Source: Lumbricus terrestris (taxonomy: Eukaryota; Annelida; Clitellata; Crassiclitellata; Lumbricidae). Taken from it: a DNA stretch of 64,000 nt. The notes under the pieces are model-generated. The model did no database searches. It was not told the origin of the DNA and saw only the letters and a program-made list of their open reading frames with translations. Where the stretch lies: assembly GCA_949752735.1 (NCBI GenBank), contig OX457050.1, positions 44,342,784 to 44,406,783 of the forward strand, in the 5' to 3' direction. The position numbers and the translations under genes are program-made. Below, piece by piece: positions 34,723 through 46,760 of the stretch. The stretch's first letter is position 1, and each line of letters begins with the position of its first letter.

Positions 34723-34883
34723 CATACATACATACATACATACATACATACATACATACATACATACATACACACATACATACATACATACATACATACA
34801 TACATACATACATACATACATACATACATACATACATACATACATACATACATGCATGCATGCATACATACATACATACATAC
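34723..34883 (+). repeat. (CATA)n microsatellite
   Basis: Second block of the interrupted tract, with a short CATG variant run near 34852-34864. Confidence 0.97.
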
Positions 34884-35658
34884 AGCAGCTTGCCAAACTT
34901 GATCTATTTTCTCTTGCATCTGAATTTCCTGGCTTTGTCTTTGCAACCACGGTTCATGACCTCGGTATCCAACTTGACCAAGAACTCACTTTTGCTCCTC
35001 AACTTCACCGTCTTGCTGGAGACTGCTATTATCAGCTGCGCCAGCTTCGCACTGTCATCCGTTCTCTTACGTCTGCTGCTACTCTTACTTTAGTGCATTC
35101 TTTCGTTACATCTCGTATCGACTATTGCTCTTCACTCTACATTGGCCTCCCATCCAGTAGATTGACTTGTCTTGACCGGGTCTTGCGCTCTGCTGCACGC
35201 CTAATTGGGAAAATCCCTAAATATGATCATGTCTCAAACTACATGCTTGAGGTACTTCACTGGCTCCCTATTCGCCAGCGTATCGAGTTCAGGGTAGCTG
35301 CATTGGTATGGCGATGTTGTCAGGGCCTTGCCCCAACTTACCTCCGTGAGCTATGCAGCTTAACATTGGGTATCCAAGGACGTCGTCAGCTACGCTCTGC
35401 TGATAGGGGAGTCCTCTTAGTTCCTTTTGCTCGTACTACTACCATGAAGAATCGAGCCTTTTCTGTGGTTGGACCTGTGGTCTGGAATGGCCTTCCTTTT
35501 GAGCTACGCCTACACCCTGGGACTCTACCAGGATCCTTCCTTACTAAACTTAAAACTGTTCTTTTTGTGCGCGCTGGAGTCGGGAGCGCCTCTGAGTAGT
35601 TTTTTCTTGAAGGAGCGCTATATAAATGTCCGAATGAATGAATGAATGAATGAATGAA
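34884..35658 (+). mobile_element. CR1/L2-like LINE, 5'-truncated
   Basis: Encodes the region C-terminal to the RT palm found in CR1/L2-type LINEs: LGIQLDQELTF, FVTSRIDYCSSLYIGLPSS, LRSAARLIGKIPKYDHV, LHWLPIRQRIEFRV, LAPTYLREL, NRAFSVVGPVVWNGLPFEL. The frame is open to a stop at 35597. The 3' UTR has GGAGCGCCTCTGAGTAG, GCGCTATATAAATGT and a (GAAT)n tail. (CATA)n flanks both sides. It is dead by truncation. Confidence 0.85.
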
Positions 35659-35852
35659 CATACATACATACATACATACATACATGCATACATACACACA
35701 TACATACATACATACATACATACATACATACATACATACATACATACATACATACATACATACATACATACATTCATACATACATACATACATACATACA
35801 TACATACATACATACATACATACATACATACGTACATACATACATACATACA
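35659..35852 (+). repeat. (CATA)n microsatellite
   Basis: Third block of the interrupted tract, with a few CACA, CATT and CGTA variants. Confidence 0.97.
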
Positions 35853-36840
35853 CAAACAGGCCTCTCCAGAAACCTGGATTTCCCACGCACAAGCAGGGGA
35901 CTATATTAAACACTGGATCAAGTTGAGGATCATATGAATGAGGAATGGGAGAAGGGATGGAGTGCAAAGTGGTGACCGAATGTTTCCTTGGCCGATTACC
36001 TGTGTTTTATTCTGTGTCTATTGCTGAGAATTTGATCAATAATAGTTATTGCTTAAGTGGCAGTACGTCCGATAGTAAGACGAAACAACGAAGAAAGCCA
36101 TTAGCTGCGAATAGAAGCTTCCTCCAAACTAAACTCTGCATCGATCCATTCGCTTTTAACTTAGATGCATCAAGCATTCCATGGAATATTCCATATAACG
36201 ATTCACTTTAATTCGTTTCAATTAAAAGCACAGTTGTTGTTTAAAGTGCAGCACTCCTAATTTTCTTTGTATGCGACCATCGTCGCAGAGCACTTAGCAA
36301 GCTTCTCTAATCTATTTTAACTTCTAAGGTAAAAGCCAAGCGAACGATTTTCTTGGTCAAACTTAAACTAATGAATGAGTGCAGCTGGTTCATGACAAGG
36401 CTAATATTATTGGTGAGGCGCTCTGGTGAATGCAAACAATGGAAGATTGACTTCAAGCTTAAATTTACACCAGGTGCCGGATATATACAGCAGGCGCGGG
36501 ATAACCTTTACTGATGCAGCATTAAATTTATATATTATGACTGCTAAGGTGAATGTCGGACTGTCATCATCTGTGTTCATAATTTGTCAGAAACGAATGT
36601 TAAAACTCAGTCTGATCTGGAAGGTCACACATGGAGTAAATTATCAACGTAAGTCTCAGTCCTCCTCGCTTTGACCTCGACTTTCATACCTAGGACGGTA
36701 CGTGACGTTTTGGCGCCCCCGTTTTGGAGCCGGTGTAAATGTTTCAAATTACCCCGGTTTCAGATTAACCCCCTGCACACTAGATTCGCATCATTCATCG
36801 CATTTATTGCGCTAAAAAATCAGTAAAAATTATCCCGCTC
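35853..36840. other. Intergenic DNA, nothing recognised
   Basis: Short ORFs at 35.95-36.2 and 36.4-36.7 kb lack any family motif. I see no inverted ends or tandem arrays. Confidence 0.35.
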
Positions 36841-36844
36841 CTAG

Positions 36845-37042
36845 TTTTGCTCTGAAGATTTTTTACTCGTCTTCTCCCTTCGTGGTTTGTTATCAATATT
36901 TTCATCTGTAACTAAAATACTAATTGTCATTAAAGTCACACGAGGAAAAGGCTTCGAGGCTCTTGTTTTTTTTCTGATCAAAATATTGATAACAAAGCAT
37001 GAGGTGCGACGACGGTTGAAAATCTTCAGAGCAAAACAAGAA
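36845..37042. repeat. Inverted repeat (foldback)
   Basis: Arms of about 65 bp (36845-36908 and 36978-37042) are imperfect reverse complements: GTTTTGCTCTGAAGATTTT at the outer side and TTTGTTATCAATATTTT at the inner side, around a loop of about 70 bp. It could be a small foldback transposon. No clear TSD. Confidence 0.6.
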
Positions 37043-37132
37043 GATCATTTTATTTTTATTTCTTAGCACCATTGCATTCTAAGCCGACGATAGAAAAGTG
37101 CCTACCTATATGTATACATGCACCATTGCATG

Positions 37133-37342
37133 TATACATACATACATACATACATACATACATACATACATACATACATACATACATACATACATACATA
37201 CATACATACATACATACATACATACATACATACATACATACATACATACATACATACATACATACATACATACATACATACATACATACATACATACATA
37301 CATACATACATACATACATACATACATACATACATACATACA

Positions 37343-37375
<33 letters not shown>
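37133..37375 (+). repeat. (CATA)n microsatellite
   Basis: About 240 bp, nearly perfect, directly followed by a LINE fragment. Confidence 0.97.
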
Positions 37376-37377
<2 letters not shown>

Positions 37378-37384
37378 TTCCAAT

Positions 37385-37990
37385 CTGACACGCTCATCAT
37401 ATTTTCATTTAAGACGTCTCAGAGTCATTCGTCGCTCTGTCTCCTCCTTCATCTTTACTACCTTAGTTCATGCTTTTATATGTTCTCGAATTGACTATTG
37501 CAATTCTCTTCTCTTTGGTCTTCCTAAAGTTCTTCTTTCACCGATTCAGTCAGTTCTCAACTCAGCTGCTAGATTGATTGCCCGCCTTCCCAAGTACTCT
37601 CACATCTCTACCTTTATGTTTGATGAACTTCATTGGCTTCCTCTCCGTGCTCGCACACAGTTCAAGATCCTCACTCTGGTCCTAAAGTCTCAACGGGGTC
37701 TTGCCCCAAGATATCTGATTAATGCTTTACTTCGTCCTCACTCTGCTTCCCCCCATCGTCCCCTTCGTTCATCCAACAGACTTGACCTATTGGTTCCTCG
37801 GTCTAGAACTGCTATGGCTCAGTCTCGATCTTTTGTCTCAATTGGTCCTTCTCTCTGGAATGCTCTTTCTCCTTCTGCTCGCTCTACACTTATGTCTGTC
37901 AGTCTCTCCTCTGCTCTGTCTCTTCTCAAAACCTGCTTCTTCTCGCGGGGCCTTGCACACTGGGAGCGCCTCTGAGGCGCTTTATAAATG
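37385..37990 (+). mobile_element. CR1/L2-like LINE, 5'-truncated
   Basis: Open frame to a stop at 37973 with the same post-RT blocks as the copy at 34.9 kb: FICSRIDYCNSLLFGLPKV, LNSAARLIARLPKYSHI, ELHWLPLRARTQFKI, GLAPRYLI, SLWNALSPSARS. The 3' end carries GGAGCGCCTCTGAGGCGC and TTTATAAATGT. It is truncated at its 5' end right at a (CATA)n tract. Confidence 0.85.
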
Positions 37991-38469
37991 TTTAGATACA
38001 ATACATACATATCCTACATGTATATATAAAAACTGCACACATACATGCATAGGCTACATAATTATATACACATACATTTAAGCAAGACGGTGGACTAAGG
38101 AAGTGTATTTAAAACTAAAAACGCCTTTAAGATTTCTGTTTAAACGATCATGAAAGAAGACTTAGATAGCTGGAGACTAAATATAACAGAAACCAACTAG
38201 ACTCACGGTATCATGACTCGTTGTACTTTGGCATTAATATTTACTATTTTCTGCAGATAATTATTTCAACATGACTCGATTTAGCATTAAATTTAAAGAC
38301 CTACTCTCGTTGTTTCCAAAATCACGCGTCAATTTGACTGCAAGCTTAGTTGATATGCGATGTAACCCATTGTCAATTTCAACATTGGAAAAGTTATAGT
38401 CAGCTGCGCGGGACCCTGCATGGAAGCGCGGGGCCCAAGGCGGTCGCCTTGCTCGCCTTGCCCTTTGGC

Positions 38470-38555
38470 CGGGCCTGAAAATGTGGTGGAACAGCTGAAA
38501 ATACCAAAAGCGGACTAGAGTCCAGGAAACGATGAGCTACATCATAAGTTCTTAC
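38470..38555 (+). pseudogene. Non-LTR reverse transcriptase scrap
   Basis: One frame reads VVEQLKIPKAD, stop, SPGNDELHHKFL, resembling the K..SPG.D.L...FL block at the start of LINE reverse transcriptases. It continues beyond the hAT-like insertion at 41240 (RSVTRQSILKI). A weak, short match. Confidence 0.35.
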
Positions 38556-39263
38556 CAGTGGCGGATTTAGTCCAGGCCTGGGGGGTCTGGTCGCCCCACC
38601 GTGCCCCTGTTGGGTAAGAAATGGCGCCCCCTCGGGCCCGGTCCGTACTTGTTACTTAAATCTAAAATGTCCTTCGTGGAAACTAAATTCTCATACTTTT
38701 ACCAGTTAGCAGTTACCTATAATTTATAATAATTATTAATTAATTATTAATTAATTTTACCAGTTTCCTAATTATATTATAATTTTTAGTGACTTTACGC
38801 AACCACACCATGAATTTAACACTCTTTACATAATTACTTATTTTTATTTATTACTAGGCTAGTATTGTCGCATTGCGTAGGCCTATATGAAAAAAATCAA
38901 TTTGCCGTTATACAAATTTAGAATAAATAAATTATGTTTTATTAAAGCGGATATCGTATATAAACAACCCTGACCTATCGTCTGCTTGCTGTTCTTGGCA
39001 GTTCCTCGTATGTGTTGATTTTCTGCAGAGGTTTGGTTGAATATTTTAATTCTTTCAACGATCTAAGTTTGAAATCTGATTTATATAATTGAAAGGTAAT
39101 CGCTACTCGGAGATTAAGAATTTTTGTAGGAATTTAGCATGGAAATTTGGGATTATGAATGAATAAATCTGAGTAGATCAGACTATTAATAAGTAATTAA
39201 AAATAGCCTAATTATTGATAATAATCAATTGATCATACTTAATTTATTGTTAATTAAGCTTAA

Positions 39264-40315
39264 CCCTCATCCACACGAGGGGGGGTCTGGCCAGACCCCC
39301 TCCATATATTTGCTTCATAACTTTTTTAGGAGTGATATTTTCTCAGATTGCTTTTATGACTTTGTTCCTATATTAATGAGCTACAATTAGCACTTTTAAA
39401 CGACCAAATCGATTTAAGGATATGGAAGTTATGAAGATAATACTGGCCGAGACTACAATGATGACAGTTTGGACAGTGAGAGCAACTATAAAGAATGTGA
39501 ATATGAAGAGATACCAATGCCTGAAGAACAACATTCAGATGTTTCTTTTGATGAAAACAACGTTGAAATTGAAGATGATGATAAACACGATGATGAGACT
39601 GGACCTGATAGTGAAGATAATAATGGCGAAATTGTATATAGGCCTACTATTGAAGACGAGAGACCTAAATACAAGTAAAGATCGGCATAAATTTTGGAAG
39701 TCAAATGCAATGCCAATAGGGCGTGCTCTGTTGCACAATGCAGTAAAAGAAGATGCGGAATAAAATAATACGGATACATTGAGAATATTCAAGATGGTTT
39801 TGACAGTTTTATAACAGCCGAGATGAAAGACATCATCATTCGACATACAAACCCGAAAGCAACAGCTAACGGATTAGGCCTATATGTATGATAAGCTTAG
39901 ACCTACGTGTTTACATATTAGGTTTAGTCCTATTCAATTATTTGTTTTAGGTATTTTCTAGAAAACAGTCATGCTAACTCGGATCATAAGAGCATTCAGT
40001 ACTAATTTTACTAAAATTATGGTTTCTTTACTTTGATTTATAATTTTATACATAGACTACTATTGCGACGATGAACATGTATGACAAACCGTGACAATTA
40101 ATGTAACTAAACATTTTATTTCAAATTCATCCTAAAACTTATTTATATTGCATAAAGAGACTGATACATTGTTGTTTTGAGTTACTCTGATATCATCTTA
40201 CATAATTGGCACATAAAAATTACTATTTCCTATGAAAAACCCACATCAAAACGGGGGGTCTGGCCAGACCCCCCTTGTTCAAATTAAGTTGCATTTTAGC
40301 TCGTTCGGATGAGGG
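39264..40315 (+). mobile_element. piggyBac-like element
   Basis: TTAA on both sides (39260-39263, 40316-40319) with inverted ends beginning CCCTCATCC. Each end has a subterminal palindrome GGTCTGGCCAGACC in a G/C-run context. The interior holds remnants of a piggyBac-type transposase (next entry). A second, inverted copy lies at 48312-62104, split by later insertions. Confidence 0.8.
39469..39885 (+). pseudogene. piggyBac transposase N-terminal remnant
   Basis: An acidic 69-residue ORF (MDSESNYKECEYEE..., DDDKHDDETGPDSEDNN) resembles the Asp/Glu-rich N-terminus of piggyBac transposases. After a stop, other frames give GRALLHNAVKEDA and then FITAEMKDIIIRHTN, the conserved block at the start of the transposase domain. 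The catalytic Asp region is absent. A dead fragment. Confidence 0.55.
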
Positions 40316-41329
40316 TTAATTAGCTTAATGCGTAATGATGAATAGACTAGAAGAAAAACAGATGGCAACAGGTCTCCCTAATTTGTCAATCTATATAAAT
40401 AAAGAGAAGATTCTGTCTGTCTGTTTGACCGGGATGCCCCCATTTCCACTCAGATTTCCACAGTTTTTGAACTTTTCACTGCAAATCTTCACTACTGTGT
40501 AGGTCTCGGCAGTAAACACCCCAACGATGGGTTGGCGATTATCTACCACCATGGGGGCAGGGTGGGGCGAAACCCCCAAAAATTCAAAGTACCCGGTGGA
40601 AAGGTTGGCGAATCTCTACCACCATGGGGGCCAGGTTTTCGCTCCCCCACCCTGGCCTTCATGGTGGGGGGGGGGCGAAACCCCATTTTTTCGCTAAAAA
40701 TTTTCATTTCCTTGCCATTGTGTCACGGAACTTTAGACAGATTTTTACCCGGGCCGCCTCAATGCGACTTGCACTCGACCCATGCTGAAACCCATGCAAT
40801 GGCGAATAATTTACGACGCTAAAATACACGTTTACCTGGATCAATGTCCAATAAATAACATTAATAAATATTTGCTATATATGGCCTAAACATAAATTTC
40901 TGTAACTCAAGTAGTCAAATGCACAAATTAAAAAGTTTCTGTTTTATATTCTTGATTCTGTTTGATGTATTCGGCTAATTTTTTTTAGATTTTTTTTATT
41001 ACCCGAGGTATCTATAATCCCTCAGGTGTCAGATATTACTAAGAAATTTAAACTCTGGAGTGGCCATCCATGTCTAGATCTGGAAGAACAAAAGTGCTGT
41101 GGAAGGCGACAGCATTAAAACGCTGAATCGGACGAATTAAAATTAATTTAATATTTTAAACTATGTAAGTACAGGCGCCCTCTTGAAATTCTCCTCGCCC
41201 CACCATGCAATAAAACCTAAATCCGCCACTGGTTCTTACGCTCAGTTACTCGTCAAAGCATATTAAAAATCAACAACGGCAAAATATCGTGAACACAACA
41301 ATTTCTGTCACTAATTAGCGGCAAAGAGA

Positions 41330-41880
41330 AGTTAGAGAACCCTCCGAATAAATTTTTTATCATCTTTAAATGGTAGAAGAAAAGGATGCAGTCTAGGTCG
41401 CAAGTTATAGGCGGTTTTTGCTAGAAGTGAGAAAAGGTTCCTCAGGACGTGATTGTCATTTAGCATTACATTACGAAGCAGCCCATCATCTGCTCCAGCA
41501 GCTAACTTCTGTATGTTCGAGAACAACGCGGGATTGTATCCAAGTCGTCGCATGCTGTTCAACATTCGTTCTATTTTAGTTCTATCATCGTTCATGGTGA
41601 ATCCCAACCAGGCTGGATTGGGACAGCATAGAGGATCTTCGCGACAGAAGTGGCTCGAGCTACTTCGTGCAGAGCGTCAGAGGGCAGTCCATGTGCTCTA
41701 AGCATTCTCAGTGCATAAAGTGATCTAGAACATCCTCTCAGTAGTCCAGAAACATGTTGTGTAGCTCGAAGATTGTATTGGAAGGTAACGCCCAGGATTC
41801 GCATTGATGTGACCCTGTCAGCATTGTTGATCGGTGCGCTCTGTATAGTTGGTGTAAACAACGATCATTGATGCCGCAAC
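41330..41880 (-). pseudogene. Non-LTR retrotransposon 3' fragment
   Basis: Two overlapping frames (41592-41861 and 41332-41607) read the post-RT region of jockey/CR1-type LINEs: MRILGVTFQYNLRATQHV, CSRSLYALRMLRAHGLP, then WLGFTMNDDRTKIERML, MRRLGYNP, NHVLRNLF, YNLRPRLHPFLLP. A frameshift near 41600 and 5' truncation kill it. Confidence 0.75.
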
Positions 41881-42339
41881 TCCCAATCAGACTTGCATTA
41901 ATTATTGTGTGAATGCATTGCAAGGACTAACGAGGAAGTCAGTCGTTCAGTGCGTCAGTCAGAATATCAAGAGAGTCAATTCATGACAACAGCTAACTTA
42001 CGCTGATAGTCGCAGCGTAAGTCATCTGCTGGATCATTGAACGAGTATTTCATTTAGTAAGTCTAAACGAATGATAAAGTTTGTAGGCCAAAGTGATTAA
42101 GACAGTCTGAGTGTCAAGTTAGTGATTCGGTTTACTTATAGTGATGCAGTGTAGACCTACACTGCAAGCAATATGTGGCAAGAATTTGTCGAGCACTATT
42201 CGTCATCAGAATTAGTATTAGTCACCTTTGGACGAACAACAATAATAATAATAATAATTATTGTCATCTAAATATGGATCAACTACAGAGAGTGAGGATA
42301 ACGGCAATTCTCCGTTTTGATCCAATACATAAAAAACAT

Positions 42340-42490
42340 TGTTGAGGGATGATGGAAGTTCTGCGCTGGTTCTCCTCCATCATCGTAAAGAATTCAGGGT
42401 CACATCCTGGATAAGATGATGTCAACTAGGTTTCGCTCCAGCTTATCTATTTGACCTTTGTCGTCAAACCAGTTGAGTAGTTTATTACTT
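42340..42490 (+). pseudogene. CR1/L2-like LINE scrap
   Basis: Broken frames read VLRW, then LLHHRKEFRVTSWIR, stop, CQLGFAPAYLFDLCRQTS, equivalent to the LHWLP..R..FRV...GLAPTYL block of the LINE at 34.9 kb. Confidence 0.45.
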
Positions 42491-43180
42491 ACCATTCAAT
42501 GTTGAAATCATTCTTTTCTCTTCCTGTGATTCCTACTCAATCACTTCCAACCTGTCTTCACCACCCTTGCGTATTCAATTTGGCTCTTTTATTTCCACTA
42601 TGCCGTTTGAAATCTCTCCAGATCCTAGCATTTACGAACATTCCATACACCTGTTTGAATCGTGTTTTTCTGTTATGTATTCTTGTTGCATTTGAAGTTG
42701 ATTCGCTGGTGGTCGACCGATAAGTCATCATCCTTCAATTTCCGGTTGCGTCTCTCCATTCACTGTTGAAATCATTAACGCTGTTGACTTGCTTAAGTGG
42801 TTTCATCTGTCATGGAGATTGTGCGATGGTCTCCCAATTCTCTATGTGTTCATCCAAAACACGAACTGCTGTATTGCTTTGATGAGTTCCAATATCCGTC
42901 CTTCAGGTTCTTCTCCTCTCAGTATTCGCATATCTCGGCGAAGGCTCGATCGTCTACCACGCACTTTCTTTCGTAATGCCCCCACGTGAAGACACCGAAG
43001 CGGGCTATTGAGACACAGAAGCCTTTTGAGACGCCAATTACCCCATTTCGGCACGTATCAAATTATTAGACAACACCAATATGACGACCGAACAAGTTCA
43101 CTTTTGCGGCATCATGGCGTAGTGCTTGATAAACAACATTCCCTTGTAGCTCAAAGGTCCTTAATTGCAAAACAAAATTA
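42491..43180. other. Intergenic DNA, nothing recognised
   Basis: Short ORFs only, with no family motifs on either strand. Confidence 0.3.
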
Positions 43181-44359
43181 TTAAAATTCTACTGCAAGAT
43201 TTGTGACACTCATTTGACATAATCTACAGAATAGATGAAAATGTTTCGTGCAACTGTTTCTCAACGGCGTTCCTCCGAGAATCAGTCCCAATGCACCACT
43301 AAAATCGCAAACTAGTGTAAGCATATCGTAGGCTGGAATCGTTTGGATGTCGATGTAGTTCAAGTCAGAGTAGAAGATATCCAGGTAGACGAGTTCCTTG
43401 CCCAGCTTCGACATCGTCAGATTCCGTCCCTTGAATTGCGATCTTCGCGACGTGTAATTGAGGAAATGCTCTGACAGAGGATTTGTCGATATTGAATATG
43501 GATATGTTGGCTGATAGCATTGAAGAGGACAATCGCACTTGCTGAACTCACCGGATGATATGAACCGCTTTACTACTTTTGTATAGCAGTAGTAATACGG
43601 GCTTAATGAGCACACTTGTCCTGGACCTGAAAGAACACAAGATTGCACATAGAATAGATTCATGAAAAGGCTGCAGATAGTTAATTATGTTATAGATAAA
43701 GAATCCAGTCATTTTCAGACTGTTGGTCAAAGTCACTAACCACTTTATAATTTGCTCATATCCAAAATTCTTACACCGAAATTGATGTTTTTCAAAGTTC
43801 AAAACTAGTAATAATTATATAAACAATGATTGCATGGCGCATAGTTAAACTGTTCAAGACCAAATACGCATTAAGCATAACTGATTATCTACGGAGGGGA
43901 AATGGTGTTAGTTGCTCTCTGGTACGAAAGCGAAAGATCAACAAGGACGTGGGATGACTTTCCGCTTTCCTCCTCTCAGCGCTTCACTCAGTCTTTCATT
44001 CGCCAGAATGATGACTCATTGGTAAATGAAAGCTCACATCATGTTTGAATTCAAAACATTTTTTCATTTCTTTTGTAACTTATCATCACTTCATTTATAC
44101 AACGGATTGTATGCACAATGCGTTCTTGTCCGTTGAAAAAGTGGTTATTTGTTAAAAAAGTGAAGTTATTTGTTATTAATGATATTATCAGTCTGTTTTC
44201 CCCACTATTATATCAATGTGAAGCATGAGCAGTGGCAGACAATGAATGGTGGATGGAGTGAGATGGAGGTGGAAAATTTCCTGAAACCCTAATTTCTCGG
44301 GTGATGTACCGGTAGAGGTCGGAGTGTGGTGGGGTGCTGTATGGTGGGGTTGTGGCCGG

Positions 44360-44412
44360 AGGGGTCAAATCCTAAATTTCCCGTGCAACGCCGGGTACCC
44401 CAGCGAGTAATT
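44360..44412 (+). mobile_element. Possible Helitron 3' end
   Basis: CCCGTGCAACGCCGGGTACC followed by CAGCGAGT looks like the hairpin plus terminal motif of Helitron 3' ends. No matching 5' end could be tied to it. Confidence 0.3.
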
Positions 44413-45624
44413 ATATAATTATGAACGGAATGAGAGACGGTATAGAAACCTGAACAAAGAGCGACTACGTGGACAGAGAGAGTTTAAACAACAAGATCTC
44501 CTGACTTCGAGTGATTCTTGGGCCACAGTCGACTTTGAGAGATGCCAGATCCAATGATTGCGCTAACTCGGGAAGCGGTATGATTTTTTTCTTGAACCCG
44601 CTATGTTTGCTCTCGATTGCTGAGGAGTATTGGTGGAAAATTGGGAGCAATCGGTCGAGTGATCAGAAGATTTTGTGGAACATACCCAGCCAGTTACTGT
44701 AGTTACACACATACTTTCTTCCTTGTATAAATAATTAAAAATAGATCGACCAGTAACATTGTTTTGGTCATGAAATGCGAAACTGGTTTTATATCAAAAG
44801 TTTATACGCAAACACAGAAATGAACCATAATGCTAACGTGAACGATTTTTCTCGAGATAATCATAAATCAATTGTATCAATTGAATGTAATGTAGACCTA
44901 ATTCGAACAATTTATATAGCATCGTCAGAGGCAAACCACTTTTAGGATGCATTACACGCATACTGTCAAATGTAAGAGTAAATGTCATGAGCTCCAGAGC
45001 AAGTGCAGCTTCAATTGTTTTGTAACAGTTGATTCAGTTTTGATATCATGGATAGTTGATGGAAGACTGTTCCAGGCGCGTGGGCCTGCGATGCGAAAGG
45101 CGCGACCGCCCATTAGGCCTACTTGAATCGTCTGCTAACGGTTTGACACCGGATCTACATCCATTCGTGTTCCAGCTCCTCTCTTGCCCACTCATCCAAA
45201 CCAACTCTCCACACCATAAATATAAACTCCCATCCAGTTTGCCCAATAGTCAAGATCCAACAAACCCAAGATACCGCTCTGGTGTGCACTGTCCAAAGCG
45301 TCAAAGTAGCACGTGTCCAAATGAAAAACGCCGACTATAGCCTAGTAAACGGCACCGAGTAGGCCTATTCCCGTTCGCCCCAATGCTATCACCTAGAGGT
45401 CGGTAACTTTTCTGGCGCATAGATGCACGCATAGGCCTACTTGCATAGTGAGCACAAAGCAGAACGTTGTGGTGGTGTTTGCAGTTTAACGTCACTGGGT
45501 GGTAACAAAGACCATTAGCGACGCCCTCCTCCTTTATCCAGGCTTGTCACTGGCAGAGTGCAACCAGTGGCGGAGTCAAACAGAACGTTTTGGCGCCGGA
45601 CATCTAATGCCGAAAATAAATGTT

Positions 45625-46040
45625 CGCCTAAATGGAAGTTGGATTGAACAAACCAATGCTTGGCGTAAGTGGAAGCTAGATTCATCAAAATAACTGACTG
45701 CTCCTGTTAATGAAAGCTGGATGAAACTGGATGGATAGAATTCTTTTCCGCCAAATTTATAGGAATCGGCTTAACAGAAGAAGAAGAAACTTTAAATGGA
45801 AGCTGGATTGATGAAAAATTCTTGGTTAAAAAGAAGTTGTATTGGTGAAATCATTTACCTTAAATAGAATTGGGATTGATAAAGATATTCTCATTAAACC
45901 GGACATGACATTGTATTGATGATACATAATTATTATTTAAATATAAGTTGGAATTATGAAAGATAATTGTTGCTCCAATGGAAGCTGGAATGATGAGAAT
46001 GATTCTTGCCAATGCAGAAGTCGGATTGATGTGTACAGGC
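45625..46040. repeat. Degenerate ~37-bp minisatellite
   Basis: Variants of AATGGAAGCTGGATTGATGA recur about ten times, 35-45 bp apart, inside the paralogue's intron. It begins near a CAGTGGCGGA end at 45567, so it may lie in a hAT-like element whose right end I cannot find. Confidence 0.5.
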
Positions 46041-46172
46041 CGTGAGCAAAAAACACGTCCGGCGCAAAAAAAACTGCGACGCCCAAACTGTCGCGCCAGA
46101 ACGTCACGCACCGTAGTAAGTATGCGTGTACTTTAAAGTTTAAACCATTAAAAGAAATTCTCAATTTCGTAC

Positions 46173-46302
46173 CATCGAACGTAAACAGTCGACATTCACA
46201 TTCCGACAGAAAATGATTCTGGAAACATTGATTAAGGCATCTCATGTATGTGTAGTTTCCATCCTGACGACAATCACCAAAGGGCGAAGGCAACATAGAC
46301 AA
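46173..46302 (-). CDS. DEG/ENaC paralogue exon (Cys-rich ectodomain)
   Basis: A 130-nt exon, phase 0 in and phase 1 out, flanked by CTGTAG and gtacga. It encodes LSMLPSPFGDC followed by a CECR cysteine pair and aligns residue for residue with the 5213-5342 exon of the complete gene. It is intact on its own, so decay of this copy is seen only in the last exon. Confidence 0.75.
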
Positions 46303-46760
46303 CTACAGACAACGCAAAATAAATTATTGTGTATTTGATCTCGGACTGGAAAAGACTGTAAACAGTTTTTTATTTGAATAATTCATCATTTTAGGCCTAA
46401 GCCAGACCTTATTCTGCAACTTTATAAAGAGCAGAGCTATAAAATTACGTGAAAAGAAATCTAGAAGCAGAACTCCATATCTATAGATCATCAGTAGGAA
46501 CCAAGAAAATAATGCCTTCTCTGTCTGTATCGCCTCCCCCCTCCCCCCCCCATGGCATCGAACCTGGAACCTGTAGGGGGAACGTCCATTTTGCCCGCCA
46601 AAATAACTGGTGAAAAAATCAATAGAGGGCCAAGGCCGAATTTGCCCCTGGATCAGCCCTGTATTCTGTCGCATACTCGTAAAAGTCTAAATTTATCGCA
46701 AGTCAATTATTATAAAGATGCGTCGATAATATTATATACTGGTTGTAGGAATTTACATAC

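Larger units (their letters stand above)
38556..41231. mobile_element. hAT-like transposon with nested piggyBac-like element
   Basis: Inverted ends CAGTGGCGGATTTAG / CTAAATCCGCCACTG are flanked by a perfect 8-bp TSD GTTCTTAC (38548-38555, 41232-41239). 2676 bp in all, including a nested TTAA element (39264-40315). No hAT transposase remains. A Helitron-like 5' terminus (TCTATATAAATAAAG, about 40390) may mark a further insertion. Confidence 0.85.

Noticed and set aside
40388..44412. A single Helitron from a 5' TC end at 40390 to a 3' hairpin at 44405
   Set aside because: The 5' end lies inside a hAT-like element with an intact TSD that closes at 41239, so both cannot belong to one insertion.
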